In this document: one piece after another, positions 1 to 6,994 of the stretch
Position numbering within the stretch: position 1 is the first letter of the stretch
How the letters are laid out: each line of letters opens with the position of its first letter
Source of the DNA: an uncultured Ruminococcus sp.
GTDB taxonomy: Bacteria; Bacillota; Clostridia; Oscillospirales; CAG-272
DNA: 32,080 nt
Reading direction: 5' to 3'
Assembly (NCBI GenBank): GCA_902782445.1
Contig: CACZNC010000033.1
Coordinates: 1-32,080, forward strand
Program-made: the position numbers and the translations under genes
The notes under the pieces: generated by a model
Databases searched by the model: none
What the model saw: only the letters and a program-made list of their open reading frames with translations
What the model was told of the DNA's origin: nothing

Positions 1-138
1 CTTCACATTATTGATGTAGCCTGTCCCTATCCATTTCAGAAGTTCTTGCCAGGCTTCTTTCAAGAAGCCGCGTAACCCCTTAGAAGGGATTTAGTATGAT
101 CAAGGCCTATGAGAAAAAGCACTGAACGGGAGGTTAAA
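1..138. other. Left edge, no supported gene
   Basis: This stretch is more AT-rich than the DNA that follows. It holds two inverted repeats: GGCTTCTT (52-59) with AAGAAGCC (62-69), and CCCTT (77-81) with AAGGG (84-88). Neither is followed by a T run. A + strand frame is open from base 1 to a TAA at 73-75, and a - strand frame is open from about 90 leftwards; either could be the tail of a gene outside the window, but neither shows a recognisable motif. A TATGAT at 95-100 resembles a -10 box but has no matching -35. Confidence 0.4.
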
Positions 139-1461
139 ATGAAACTGCTTCGCTTTGCCGCACCCCTGACCGCCGCCGTCGCCGATCCCCGGGGGCAGAC
201 CGCCCTGACCGTCGAATCCCGCGCGGGGGAATCGGGCTTTGCCGTCCGCGTCCGGATCTTCTCGGACTATGCGGCGGAACCGCTGACCCTCGCGGCGTCC
301 GGTCTGAGTGAAGGAGCCGCCCTCGCCCTTCTCGTCCTTCCCTGGCGGATCGAGCTCTGGGCGGACGGACGGCTCTCCGACGAGGAATGGCCCTGCGGAA
401 CGATTTTTTTAGAGGACGTGCCGGACAAGGCGTGGAATGCCGCCGGGATCTCCGTGACGTCCGGGCCGAATGACAGCGACCGGGCGAATCTCCCCCTCCG
501 CGCGCCGGATTTTCGTACTGACTGCGGCATTTCGGCCAACGACGCCCCGGAGCGGATCATCGGACGGCTGCTTTCGGGGAACGGCGAAAACCCCGCCGAG
601 GGATGGAAACCCTCCGATCCCGGCGTCTTCGCGGGCGACTGCATGCCCTATACGGACACGGATCCCGACGGCGTCGAGCGGTATCACGTTCTCTACCTCA
701 AAGACCGCCGCCACCACCGGAGCAAATGGCACAAAGGCGCGCATCAGTGGGCCCACATGTCCACCCGGGATTTCAAAAACTGGGATCTGCATCCGCTCGC
801 TGTGTCCATCGACGATCCGTCGGAGGGCTCGATCTGCACGGGCTCCTGGCTCAAAACGGCGGACGGGACGCACTTCCTCTACTACACCGTCCGGCAGATC
901 GACAACTCCCCGGCTCCTATTCTGCGCTCCCTGTCGGAGGACGGGTACGCCTTCCGCCGGGATCCCCAGTTCCGCATCGAGCTTTCCGAACGCTATCACG
1001 GCCCGAGCGCCAGGGACCCGAAGATCGTTCGGTCTAAAGACCGGGCGGAGGATGGAATCTTCCACATGTTCGTCACGACCTCCCTCATGACCGGGGATCT
1101 CGCGGGCCGGGGATGCCTCGCGCACCTGATCTCAAAGGACGGGAAGACATGGGAGGAGACGGAGCCGATCTATGTCTCGCCGGACGGGGATCAGCCGGAG
1201 TGCTCGGACTATTTCGCTCTGAACGGCTGGTACTACCTGATTTTCAGCCACCGCGGACGGGGACAGTACCGGATCTCCCGCAAGCCCTTCTCGGACTGGC
1301 GGATGCCGGAGAACCCGGATATCCCCTGCGAGAGCGTGCCGAAGATGGCCCTCTGGAACGGCCGGATCCTCTTCACGGGCTTCCGGCGGATCGAAGGCTA
1401 CGCCGGGACCCTGACCTTCACGGAGGCATGGCAGGACCCCGACGGATCGCTCAGATTCTGA
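139..1461 (+). CDS. GH32-like beta-propeller glycoside hydrolase
   Basis: Predicted sugar hydrolase of the five-bladed beta-propeller type, closest by motif to family GH32 (clan GH-J), which cleaves fructans or sucrose-like substrates. The start at 139 is chosen over an in-frame ATG at 109 because GGGAGG (128-133) sits just before it, giving 440 residues. GH32-type landmarks are an Asp in DCMPYTD (D167, candidate nucleophile), ARDPK (R292-D293-P294, candidate transition-state stabiliser) and ECSDYF (E354 to D357, candidate acid/base Glu). The first 140 or so residues look like a beta-sandwich (IELWADGRLSDEEWP resembles the GH32 C-terminal domain), which would be an unusual N-terminal position. 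There is no signal peptide, so it should act in the cytoplasm on imported sugar. A GH43-type assignment is the main alternative. Substrate unknown. Confidence 0.72.
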   Translation: MKLLRFAAPLTAAVADPRGQTALTVESRAGESGFAVRVRIFSDYAAEPLTLAASGLSEGAALALLVLPWRIELWADGRLSDEEWPCGTIFLEDVPDKAWNAAGISVTSGPNDSDRANLPLRAPDFRTDCGISANDAPERIIGRLLSGNGENPAEGWKPSDPGVFAGDCMPYTDTDPDGVERYHVLYLKDRRHHRSKWHKGAHQWAHMSTRDFKNWDLHPLAVSIDDPSEGSICTGSWLKTADGTHFLYYTVRQIDNSPAPILRSLSEDGYAFRRDPQFRIELSERYHGPSARDPKIVRSKDRAEDGIFHMFVTTSLMTGDLAGRGCLAHLISKDGKTWEETEPIYVSPDGDQPECSDYFALNGWYYLIFSHRGRGQYRISRKPFSDWRMPENPDIPCESVPKMALWNGRILFTGFRRIEGYAGTLTFTEAWQDPDGSLRF

Positions 1462-1579
1462 ACCGCTCCGCTTTTGATCCGCTCGAACGACCCATCCGGC
1501 TTACTCTTTGCAAAGAACGGCGGTCTGCGGGGCGGCGTATCCTGGCGCGCAGGCGACTCCGCGGAAGGGTATGTTCGGG

Positions 1580-1608
1580 TTGACCGGGACCGGATTCTGT
1601 GGTATAAT
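1580..1608 (+). promoter_or_regulatory. SigmaA promoter, extended -10, for the solute-binding lipoprotein
   Basis: TTGACC (1580-1585), a 17-base spacer and TATAAT (1603-1608), with TGG directly before the -10 box forming an extended -10. It lies 35 bases upstream of the lipoprotein start and separates that gene from the glycosidase. Confidence 0.8.
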
Positions 1609-1643
1609 GCCCATACGGAAAAAGATACGGAGGGAGGATTCTC

Positions 1644-3122
1644 ATGAAAAAACATGTTTCCGTTCTCCTGGCGGCCCTGCTTCTGGCGGGTTCTCTCCAT
1701 TCCTGCACGGGGAGCGGACCGGAGCCCGGCAATACGGATCCCGCTGCCCCGGCGCCCGCCGATCCCGTGCCCGAGACGGAGCCGAGCCGCGCGAAGACCC
1801 CGGACAGTCTGCCCGAACTGGATTTCGGCGGCGCGACGGCGGTCATTCATTCCCGCGGAGACGCCGAAGCCCTGACGGAGATCTGTTCGGAAGAGCTGAA
1901 CGGGGAAGCCGTCAACGACGCGATCTTCGAGAGAAACGTTTCGGTGGAAGAGCGTCTGAACGTCTCGATCCGATGCTTTGCCGGGGACGGCTGGGAGAAC
2001 TACGACAACACCGTTTCCGCCATCCGTTCCTCCATCATGGCCGCGGACGGGTCCTACGACATCGTCGCCGGCTGGTCCTCCCGCATTCCGGCTCTGTCGC
2101 TGGAAGGACTGTTTCTCGATCTGAACCCCGTGAACTACCTCGACCTCGCCCGGAACTGGTGGAACGCCTCCGCCGTCCGGGAACTGCAGATCGGGAACAG
2201 GATGTATTTCGTCACCGGCGACATCGCCCGCACCATGCTCTCCTCCATGTGCGTCTACGTCTTCAATCAGAAGGTCGCGGAAGACAATCATGTGGAAAAC
2301 CTCTACGACGCGGTAAAGGAGCGCCGCTGGACCCTCGATTACGTGTACGGCCTGACCTCCGGCCTCTATAAGGATCTCAACGGAAACGGGGAAGGGGACC
2401 TGACGGATGCCTGGGGACTCGTGACCTCCTGCATCAACGACGCCGACGCCTATATGCAGGGCTCCCTCGTCTCCATGATGACCCGGGACGAGGAGGGGTA
2501 TCCCGTTCTTTCCGTGGACGAGGAGCAGCTGGCGGATCTGGTCGGAAAGGTCTACCGGCTGGACTGGGAGAATCCCGGCTGTTATGCCATCCCGAACGCC
2601 GAGACGAATATCCGGGACACCATAGCCCAGGACAAGGCCCTTCTGGCTTCCACCCGGCTGACGGCTGTGGTCGGTTCCCTCGGCGATATGGAGAGCGACT
2701 ACGGCGTTCTCCCGTACCCCATGCTGAACGAGGCGCAGGAGTCCTACGGCACCCGCGTTCAGGACGCACTTTCCCTCTGGTGCATCCCGATCGACGCGAA
2801 GGATCCCGACCTGTCCGCCGCCGTGATGGAAGCCCTCGCCGCCCAGTCCTGGCGCACCGTCACCCCCGCCTACTTCGACATCGCGCTGAAATCCCGGTAC
2901 TCCCGCGATCCAGAGACCTCCGCCATGATGGATCTCATCAAGGACAGCGTCTACATCAACTTCGAATCGCTGTACAACCGGGCCATCGGGCAGCCCTGGT
3001 TCGTGCTCCGCAATCTCATGCCGCAGAAGGACAAGAACTTCTCCTCCTATTGGGCGTCGAACAAAAAGCTGCTTGCGAAGAATCTCGACAAGGCCATCAA
3101 GAAACTGAAGGATCTCGACTGA
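1644..3122 (+). CDS. Extracellular solute-binding lipoprotein (ABC importer family 1 type)
   Basis: A lipid-anchored cell-surface binding protein, probably for a sugar or oligosaccharide. It has a lipoprotein signal peptide (MKKHVSVLLAALLLAGSLHSC, lipobox LHSC with Cys21) followed by a Pro/Ala/Glu-rich linker to about residue 50. The mature part has the look of family 1 solute-binding proteins, including ERNVSVEERLNV, YDIVAGWSSR and a Ca-loop-like DLNGNGEGD. AGGGAGG (1631-1637) is well placed before the start, and a consensus promoter is just upstream. No ABC permease or ATPase gene is in the window, so it is an orphan: it may share a distant permease or act as a surface receptor. The preceding glycosidase might use the same sugar, but this is only proximity. 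Ligand unknown. Confidence 0.78.
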   Translation: MKKHVSVLLAALLLAGSLHSCTGSGPEPGNTDPAAPAPADPVPETEPSRAKTPDSLPELDFGGATAVIHSRGDAEALTEICSEELNGEAVNDAIFERNVSVEERLNVSIRCFAGDGWENYDNTVSAIRSSIMAADGSYDIVAGWSSRIPALSLEGLFLDLNPVNYLDLARNWWNASAVRELQIGNRMYFVTGDIARTMLSSMCVYVFNQKVAEDNHVENLYDAVKERRWTLDYVYGLTSGLYKDLNGNGEGDLTDAWGLVTSCINDADAYMQGSLVSMMTRDEEGYPVLSVDEEQLADLVGKVYRLDWENPGCYAIPNAETNIRDTIAQDKALLASTRLTAVVGSLGDMESDYGVLPYPMLNEAQESYGTRVQDALSLWCIPIDAKDPDLSAAVMEALAAQSWRTVTPAYFDIALKSRYSRDPETSAMMDLIKDSVYINFESLYNRAIGQPWFVLRNLMPQKDKNFSSYWASNKKLLAKNLDKAIKKLKDLD

Positions 3123-3153
3123 CGGCCCGCGGATAAAACGGCGGAACATCCGG

Positions 3154-3171
3154 CATGACGCGGCGGTCATG
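3154..3171 (+). other. Short perfect inverted repeat before the feo promoter
   Basis: CATGAC (3154-3159) and GTCATG (3166-3171) flank a six-base loop, 31 bases after the lipoprotein stop. No T run follows directly, so it is at best a weak transcription stop or an mRNA-stabilising hairpin. Confidence 0.35.
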
Positions 3172-3235
3172 GGCGCGGAAATAGTAACCCCTCCTTAAAA
3201 AGCCAAAAAAAACCGGAGAAATATGAAAATCCCCC

Positions 3236-3264
3236 TTGACAAACTCCTGTCGGGGGGATATAAT
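3236..3264 (+). promoter_or_regulatory. Perfect consensus sigmaA promoter of the feo operon
   Basis: TTGACA (3236-3241), 17 bases, TATAAT (3259-3264): both hexamers match the consensus exactly. Transcription should start near 3271, immediately before the first palindrome at 3273-3292. Such a strong promoter implies that expression is limited by a repressor. Confidence 0.9.
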
Positions 3265-3272
3265 GACACTGT

Positions 3273-3292
3273 AGATTAGCCGTGACTAATCT
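3273..3292. promoter_or_regulatory. Probable DtxR/IdeR-type iron-repressor operator, box 1
   Basis: A 20-base palindrome with seven-base arms: AGATTAG, six bases, CTAATCT. Its core TTAG-N6-CTAA matches the form of DtxR/IdeR operators. It covers the predicted transcription start of the feo operon, where a bound Fe(II)-repressor would block initiation. Confidence 0.72.
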
Positions 3293-3310
3293 TTGATTTT
3301 TGGATATAGA

Positions 3311-3324
3311 TTAGTCGATGCTAA
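3311..3324. promoter_or_regulatory. Probable DtxR/IdeR-type operator, box 2
   Basis: TTAG-TCGATG-CTAA, the same core as box 1, centred 35 bases downstream of it and just before the first feoA ribosome binding site. The pair suggests cooperative or double occupancy. Confidence 0.65.
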
Positions 3325-3342
3325 CATTGGGGAGGGAACACT

Positions 3343-3558
3343 ATGATGCCGCTTCTGCTAGCGAACGACAACAAGCCGCACACCATCCGGCGCATCAGCG
3401 GAACGCCGGAGATCAAAAAACACCTCGAAAACCTCGGATTCGTCGCGGGCGGGGACGTGATCGTCGTCTCCGAGCTCGCCGGGAATCTCATCGTGAACGT
3501 GAAGGAATGCCGCGTCGGGATCGACCGGGCGCTGGCGCAGAAGGTTTTCGTCGACTGA
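3343..3558 (+). CDS. feoA: FeoA family protein, first copy
   Basis: Small cytoplasmic SH3-like FeoA protein (71 residues), a partner needed for Fe(II) uptake by FeoB. Family features are the IRRISGTPEIKKHLENLGF segment, then GGDVIVVSELAGNLIVNVKECRVGIDRALAQKVFV, which matches the FeoA pattern of an LG-h-h-G turn followed by beta-strands and a conserved RVAL/I-like region ending in V-x-V. GGGAGG precedes the start with good spacing; an ATG one codon later (3346) is equally possible. It is the first gene of the operon and lies directly behind the promoter and two operators. Many Firmicutes carry two separate feoA genes before feoB, as here. The precise division of labour between the copies is not known. 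Confidence 0.88.
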   Translation: MMPLLLANDNKPHTIRRISGTPEIKKHLENLGFVAGGDVIVVSELAGNLIVNVKECRVGIDRALAQKVFVD

Positions 3559-3604
3559 AACCGCACACAGCATGGAGAATATACAGCATATAAGGAGGAT
3601 CAGC

Positions 3605-3835
3605 ATGAACACACTGAGAAACACCCCCGTCGGCTCGACCGTCCGCGTCAAAAAGCTGTTCGGAGAGGGAGCCGTGAAACGCCGGATCATGGATATGGGC
3701 ATCACCAAGGGCGTCACGGTCTATGTCCGCAAGGTCGCGCCCCTCGGAGATCCCGTGGAGGTCACTGTCCGCGGCTACGAGCTGAGTATCCGCAAGACAG
3801 ACGCGGATATGATCGAAGTGGAGCCTGCCAAGTAA
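3605..3835 (+). CDS. feoA: FeoA family protein, second copy
   Basis: Second FeoA-type SH3-like protein, 76 residues from the start at 3605. That start is preferred to an in-frame ATG at 3572 because AAGGAGG (3592-3598) lies six bases before it. The sequence TLRNTPVGSTVRVKKLFGEG, RRIMDMGITKGVTVYV and PVEVTVRGYELSIRKTDADMI follows the classic FeoA layout, with the RR-h-h-DMG-h-KG turn and the GY-x-LS-h-RK segment. It is more canonical than the first copy. It is 46 bases after that gene and 66 bases before the feoB start. Expected role: regulating or stabilising FeoB at the membrane. Confidence 0.92.
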   Translation: MNTLRNTPVGSTVRVKKLFGEGAVKRRIMDMGITKGVTVYVRKVAPLGDPVEVTVRGYELSIRKTDADMIEVEPAK

Positions 3836-3867
3836 CCCCGCGCTATTCTTTTTTCAAACTCCAACAG

Positions 3868-3881
3868 TTAGCCAAATCTAA
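3868..3881. promoter_or_regulatory. Third TTAG-N6-CTAA box, before feoB
   Basis: TTAG-CCAAAT-CTAA, the same palindrome as the two boxes at the operon promoter, 20 bases upstream of the chosen feoB start. Its last base is the A of an in-frame ATG at 3881. No good promoter is visible here, so it may act as a roadblock or serve a weak internal promoter. Confidence 0.5.
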
Positions 3882-3901
3882 TGATCGAAAGGGATTTCAT
3901 C

Positions 3902-6367
3902 ATGAACATCCGCATCGCGCTCGCGGGCAACCCGAACAGCGGCAAAACGACCCTGTTCAACGCCCTCACCGGCTCGAACCAGTTTGTCGGCAACTGGCCG
4001 GGCGTCACGGTGGAAAAGAAGGAAGGCAAGCTCAAGAAATACGACGGCGTGACCGTCACCGACCTGCCGGGCATCTACTCCCTGTCCCCCTACACTCTCG
4101 AAGAGGTCGTGGCCCGGAACTATCTGATCGGCGAACAGCCCGACGCCATCCTCAACATTATCGACGGCTCGAACCTCGAGAGAAACCTGTATCTCACCAC
4201 CCAGCTCACGGAGCTCGGCATCCCGGTCGTCTGTGCGATCAACATGATGGACGTGGTCACGAAGAACGGCGACAAGATCAACATGCAGGAGCTCTCCCGT
4301 CAGATCGGATGTACCGTCGTGCCGATCTCCGCCCTGAAGGGCACGGGCATCGACGAGGCGGCGAAGGCGGCGGTGGACGCGGCAAAGAACGGGAAGACCG
4401 TCCCGACCCACAAATTCTCCGGCCCGGTGGAGCACGCCCTCGCCCACATCGAGGAAGCCGCCCTCCACAATCTCCCTGAGGAACGCCAGCGCTGGTACGC
4501 CGTGAAGCTCTTCGAGCGGGACTCCAAGGCCATCGAAGCCCTGAAACTCCCCGAAGCGACGATGAAGCACATCGAATCGGACATCGCCGCGGTGGAAAAG
4601 GAGATGGATGACGACGCCGAGGCGATCATCACGAACGAGCGGTATCTCGCCATCGCCGACATGATCAAAGCGTGCTATAAGAAAAAGAACGTCGGCGGTC
4701 TGACGGTGTCCGACAGGATCGACAAGGTCGTCACCAACCGCTGGCTGGGCCTGCCGATCTTCGCCGTCGTGATGTTTTTGATCTACTACATCTCCATGGT
4801 CACGATCGGCGCGTCGGCAACCGACTGGGCGAACGACGGCCTGTTCGGCGACGGGTACCACCTCTTCGGCATCGGCTCGGCGGCGGCTGAGGAAGCGGGG
4901 GAGGAATTCGGAGACGCGGCAAACGTGATCGACGCCTTCCTTGGCGAAGAACTGGGCGAGGATTTCTCGGCTGACGACGTCCGCGCGGCTCTGTCCTCCG
5001 TCGATCCTTCCGCGACCGCGGATTACACCCTCGAGGACGAGGAGACCCTCGAAACCGAGGACGTGACCTATACCTATTCCGACCTCACGAAGGCGGTCGA
5101 GACCTTTGCGAAATACGACGGCGAGGAGCCCGATCCTGCCGGTTACGGCGTGTGGGTCCCCGGCATCCCGGCCCTGCTCGACAAGGCGCTCTGCGACTCC
5201 GAAGGCAATCCGCGGATCGCCGAATGGCTGTACAGCCTGATCCAGGACGGCATCGTGGCGGGCGTCGGCGCGGTGCTCGGATTCGTGCCGCAGATGCTGG
5301 TGCTCTTCCTCCTGCTGGCGTTCGTGGAAGCCTGCGGATACATGGCCCGCGTGGCCTTCGTGCTCGACCGGGTGTTCCGCCGCTTCGGCCTCTCCGGCAA
5401 GTCCTTCATTCCGATCCTGATCGGCACGGGCTGCGGCATCCCCGGCATCATGGCGTCCCGTACCATCGAAAACGAGCGGGACCGCCGCATGACCATTATG
5501 ACGACGACGTTCATCCCCTGCGGCGCGAAGGTCCCCTTCATTGCCATGATCGCAGGCGCGATTTTCGGCGGATCCGCGTGGATCTCCACCGGCGCGTACT
5601 TCATCGGCATGGCGGCGATCATCGTCTCCGGCGTGATCCTGAAAAAGACGAGGATGTTCTCGGGCGAGCCCGCACCCTTCGTCATGGAGCTCCCGGCGTA
5701 CCACTGGCCGACCCTCGGAAACGTGCTCCGGTCCATGTGGGAGCGCGGCTGGTCCTTCATCAAAAAGGCCGGCACGATCATTCTGCTCTCCACCGTCGTG
5801 ATCTGGTTCCTCAGCCGCTTCGGCTTCACGGATGACGGCTTCGGCATGGTGGAGGAGGACGAGATCAGCCTCTCGATTCTGGCCAAGATCGGCTCCGCCG
5901 TTGCATGGCTGTTCGCGCCTCTCGGCTGGGGCAACTGGCAGGCGGCGGTGGCCTCCGTCACGGGACTGGTGGCGAAGGAAAACATCGTCGGCACGATGGG
6001 CGTTCTCTACGGCGGCGGCGAAGCGGGAACCTGGGCTGCTCTCGCGGCGGCGTTCTCGAAGGCGGCGGGCCTCTCCTTCCTGATCTTCAACCTGCTCTGC
6101 GCCCCCTGCTTCGCGGCGATCGGCGCCATCAGACGGGAGATGAACAACGCGAAATGGACCTGGTTCGCCATCGGGTACGAGTGCGGCTTCGCCTATGCCG
6201 TGGCCCTCGTGGTGTATCAGATCGGCTCCCTCTTCACGGGCGAATTCTCCGGCGTCGGCTCCGTGATCGGGCTCGTCGCGGCCCTGGCCCTCATCGTCCT
6301 CTGCGCCTATATGCTCTTCCGTCCCTATAAGGAAGCGACGACGCTCTCGGAAAAGGCCGTCGCGTAA
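3902..6367 (+). CDS. feoB: Fe(II) transporter FeoB
   Basis: Membrane ferrous-iron importer with a cytoplasmic G-protein domain, 821 residues from the start at 3902. This ATG is preferred to one at 3881 because AAAGGG is suitably spaced and GTPase motif 1 then begins at residue 9, as usual. G1 is GNPNSGKT (9-16), G3 DLPG (54-57), G4 NMMD (114-117) and G5 SALKG (143-147). A helical GDI-like linker follows to about 270, then the polytopic domain with the gate repeats: GTGCGIPG and PCGAKVPF in the first half and CAPCFAAIGAI in the second. Between the first and second membrane segments (about residues 303-420) is a long acidic insert. The two feoA genes precede it and the FeoB-associated gene follows. 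Expression is probably iron-repressed. Confidence 0.97.
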   Translation: MNIRIALAGNPNSGKTTLFNALTGSNQFVGNWPGVTVEKKEGKLKKYDGVTVTDLPGIYSLSPYTLEEVVARNYLIGEQPDAILNIIDGSNLERNLYLTTQLTELGIPVVCAINMMDVVTKNGDKINMQELSRQIGCTVVPISALKGTGIDEAAKAAVDAAKNGKTVPTHKFSGPVEHALAHIEEAALHNLPEERQRWYAVKLFERDSKAIEALKLPEATMKHIESDIAAVEKEMDDDAEAIITNERYLAIADMIKACYKKKNVGGLTVSDRIDKVVTNRWLGLPIFAVVMFLIYYISMVTIGASATDWANDGLFGDGYHLFGIGSAAAEEAGEEFGDAANVIDAFLGEELGEDFSADDVRAALSSVDPSATADYTLEDEETLETEDVTYTYSDLTKAVETFAKYDGEEPDPAGYGVWVPGIPALLDKALCDSEGNPRIAEWLYSLIQDGIVAGVGAVLGFVPQMLVLFLLLAFVEACGYMARVAFVLDRVFRRFGLSGKSFIPILIGTGCGIPGIMASRTIENERDRRMTIMTTTFIPCGAKVPFIAMIAGAIFGGSAWISTGAYFIGMAAIIVSGVILKKTRMFSGEPAPFVMELPAYHWPTLGNVLRSMWERGWSFIKKAGTIILLSTVVIWFLSRFGFTDDGFGMVEEDEISLSILAKIGSAVAWLFAPLGWGNWQAAVASVTGLVAKENIVGTMGVLYGGGEAGTWAALAAAFSKAAGLSFLIFNLLCAPCFAAIGAIRREMNNAKWTWFAIGYECGFAYAVALVVYQIGSLFTGEFSGVGSVIGLVAALALIVLCAYMLFRPYKEATTLSEKAVA

Positions 6368-6377
6368 CGAAACAGAC

Positions 6378-6416
6378 GGGGGTCGGCTCCCTCCCTGCAA
6401 AAGAGAGTCGGCCCCC
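6378..6416 (+). other. Strong RNA hairpin between feoB and the FeoB-associated gene
   Basis: A 12-bp stem (6378-6389 with 6405-6416, two G-U pairs) and a 15-base loop. Only TTT follows, so full termination is unlikely; it may protect the upstream feoB mRNA or lower expression of the next gene. Confidence 0.6.
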
Positions 6417-6438
6417 CGGTTTCGGAAAGGAGGATCCC

Positions 6439-6651
6439 ATGCTTGTCTGGCTGGAAGCGAATTTTCTGACGATTCTTGTCGCCCTCGTGGTGTTCGGCGT
6501 CCTCGCGCTGATCGTCGGCGGGATGATCCGGGATAAAAAGAAGGGAAAGTCCGTCACATGCGGCGGCTGCTCCGGCGATTGCGCGCACTGCCGTGCCGAA
6601 CACGCCGCGAAGATCGCCGAAGCGAGACGGGCCAGGGCGGCGAAGGGCTGA
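6439..6651 (+). CDS. FeoB-associated Cys-rich membrane protein
   Basis: A 70-residue protein with one N-terminal membrane helix (about residues 8-29), a basic stretch RDKKKGK, then a Cys cluster TCGGCSGDCAHC and an Ala/Arg-rich tail. This layout is that of the FeoB-associated Cys-rich membrane protein family, found directly after feoB in Firmicutes, where it seems to replace FeoC. The four Cys residues could bind iron or an Fe-S cluster, which is inferred from the pattern only. AAAGGAGG precedes the ATG with ideal spacing. It is the last gene of the feo operon, with a terminator about 130 bases downstream. Confidence 0.9.
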   Translation: MLVWLEANFLTILVALVVFGVLALIVGGMIRDKKKGKSVTCGGCSGDCAHCRAEHAAKIAEARRARAAKG

Positions 6652-6779
6652 CAAATCGCGCCTCACCCGAAGGAAGCTGCGCGGAGCGGCCTTTTGGAAA
6701 ACCGGGCGGTTCCCGCGGCGGCTTCGGCCCCGGTCTTCGGGATTTTCCCGCCGCCGCAGAGGAGGACGGCGGATCCCGC

Positions 6780-6817
6780 AGATACCTCTTAATTGTTGAG
6801 GTATCTTTTTTGTTTTT
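6780..6817 (+). terminator. Rho-independent terminator of the feo operon
   Basis: AGATACCTC (6780-6788) pairs perfectly with GAGGTATCT (6798-6806) around a nine-base loop, followed by TTTTTTGTTTTT. It ends feo transcription before the polysaccharide promoter. Confidence 0.93.
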
Positions 6818-6840
6818 CGGAGGAAAACGCGGGCAGGTAC

Positions 6841-6869
6841 TTGCAAATACTGTCGAATGGTGGTAAAAT
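6841..6869 (+). promoter_or_regulatory. Promoter of the polysaccharide cluster
   Basis: TTGCAA (6841-6846), a 17-base spacer and TAAAAT (6864-6869), with TGG before the -10 box (extended -10). It lies directly after the feo terminator and is the only clear promoter seen before the run of genes that ends at 26425. Confidence 0.78.
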
Positions 6870-6994
6870 AATTCAGAAATCACGCGAAAATTAGCTGACT
6901 TGCCGAAAGAACGGAGTGTGCCTGCGTACCGCGGAAGTGTTCCCCTTTGTCGGATCACGGACCGTCCGCCCGGGCCGGATGAAGGGGATAAGAT

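Larger units (their letters stand above)
6652..6994. other. Intergenic region between the feo operon and the polysaccharide cluster
   Basis: This 343-base gap holds a GC-rich inverted repeat (GCGGCGGC at 6715-6722 with GCCGCCGC at 6750-6757), a strong terminator (6780-6817), a promoter (6841-6869) and an untranslated leader of about 120 bases before the next gene. I could not match the leader to a known riboswitch. No convincing gene lies here. Confidence 0.7.

Noticed and set aside
1..93. Transposase fragment entering from the left edge on the - strand
   Set aside because: About 30 open codons only, with no catalytic motif. A + strand frame of similar length is equally possible.
1462..1643. 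Functional readthrough of the glycosidase stop codon
   Set aside because: The frame stays open, but a consensus promoter lies within it and GC-rich DNA often has long chance frames. Kept only as a finding about a possible lost extension.
1398..3170. Open frame of about 590 codons on the - strand opposite the lipoprotein
   Set aside because: The + strand has a lipobox, ribosome binding site and promoter; the - strand frame has none of these.
3878..6400. Open frame of about 840 codons on the - strand opposite feoB
   Set aside because: It mirrors feoB codon for codon, is dominated by Arg, His, Asp and Gly, and has no family motif. This is an antisense shadow of a GC-rich gene.
6870..6994. c-di-GMP riboswitch in the polysaccharide leader
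   Set aside because: I looked for the conserved GGxAAA/CAAAGC-type core of class I and the class II pattern and did not find them.
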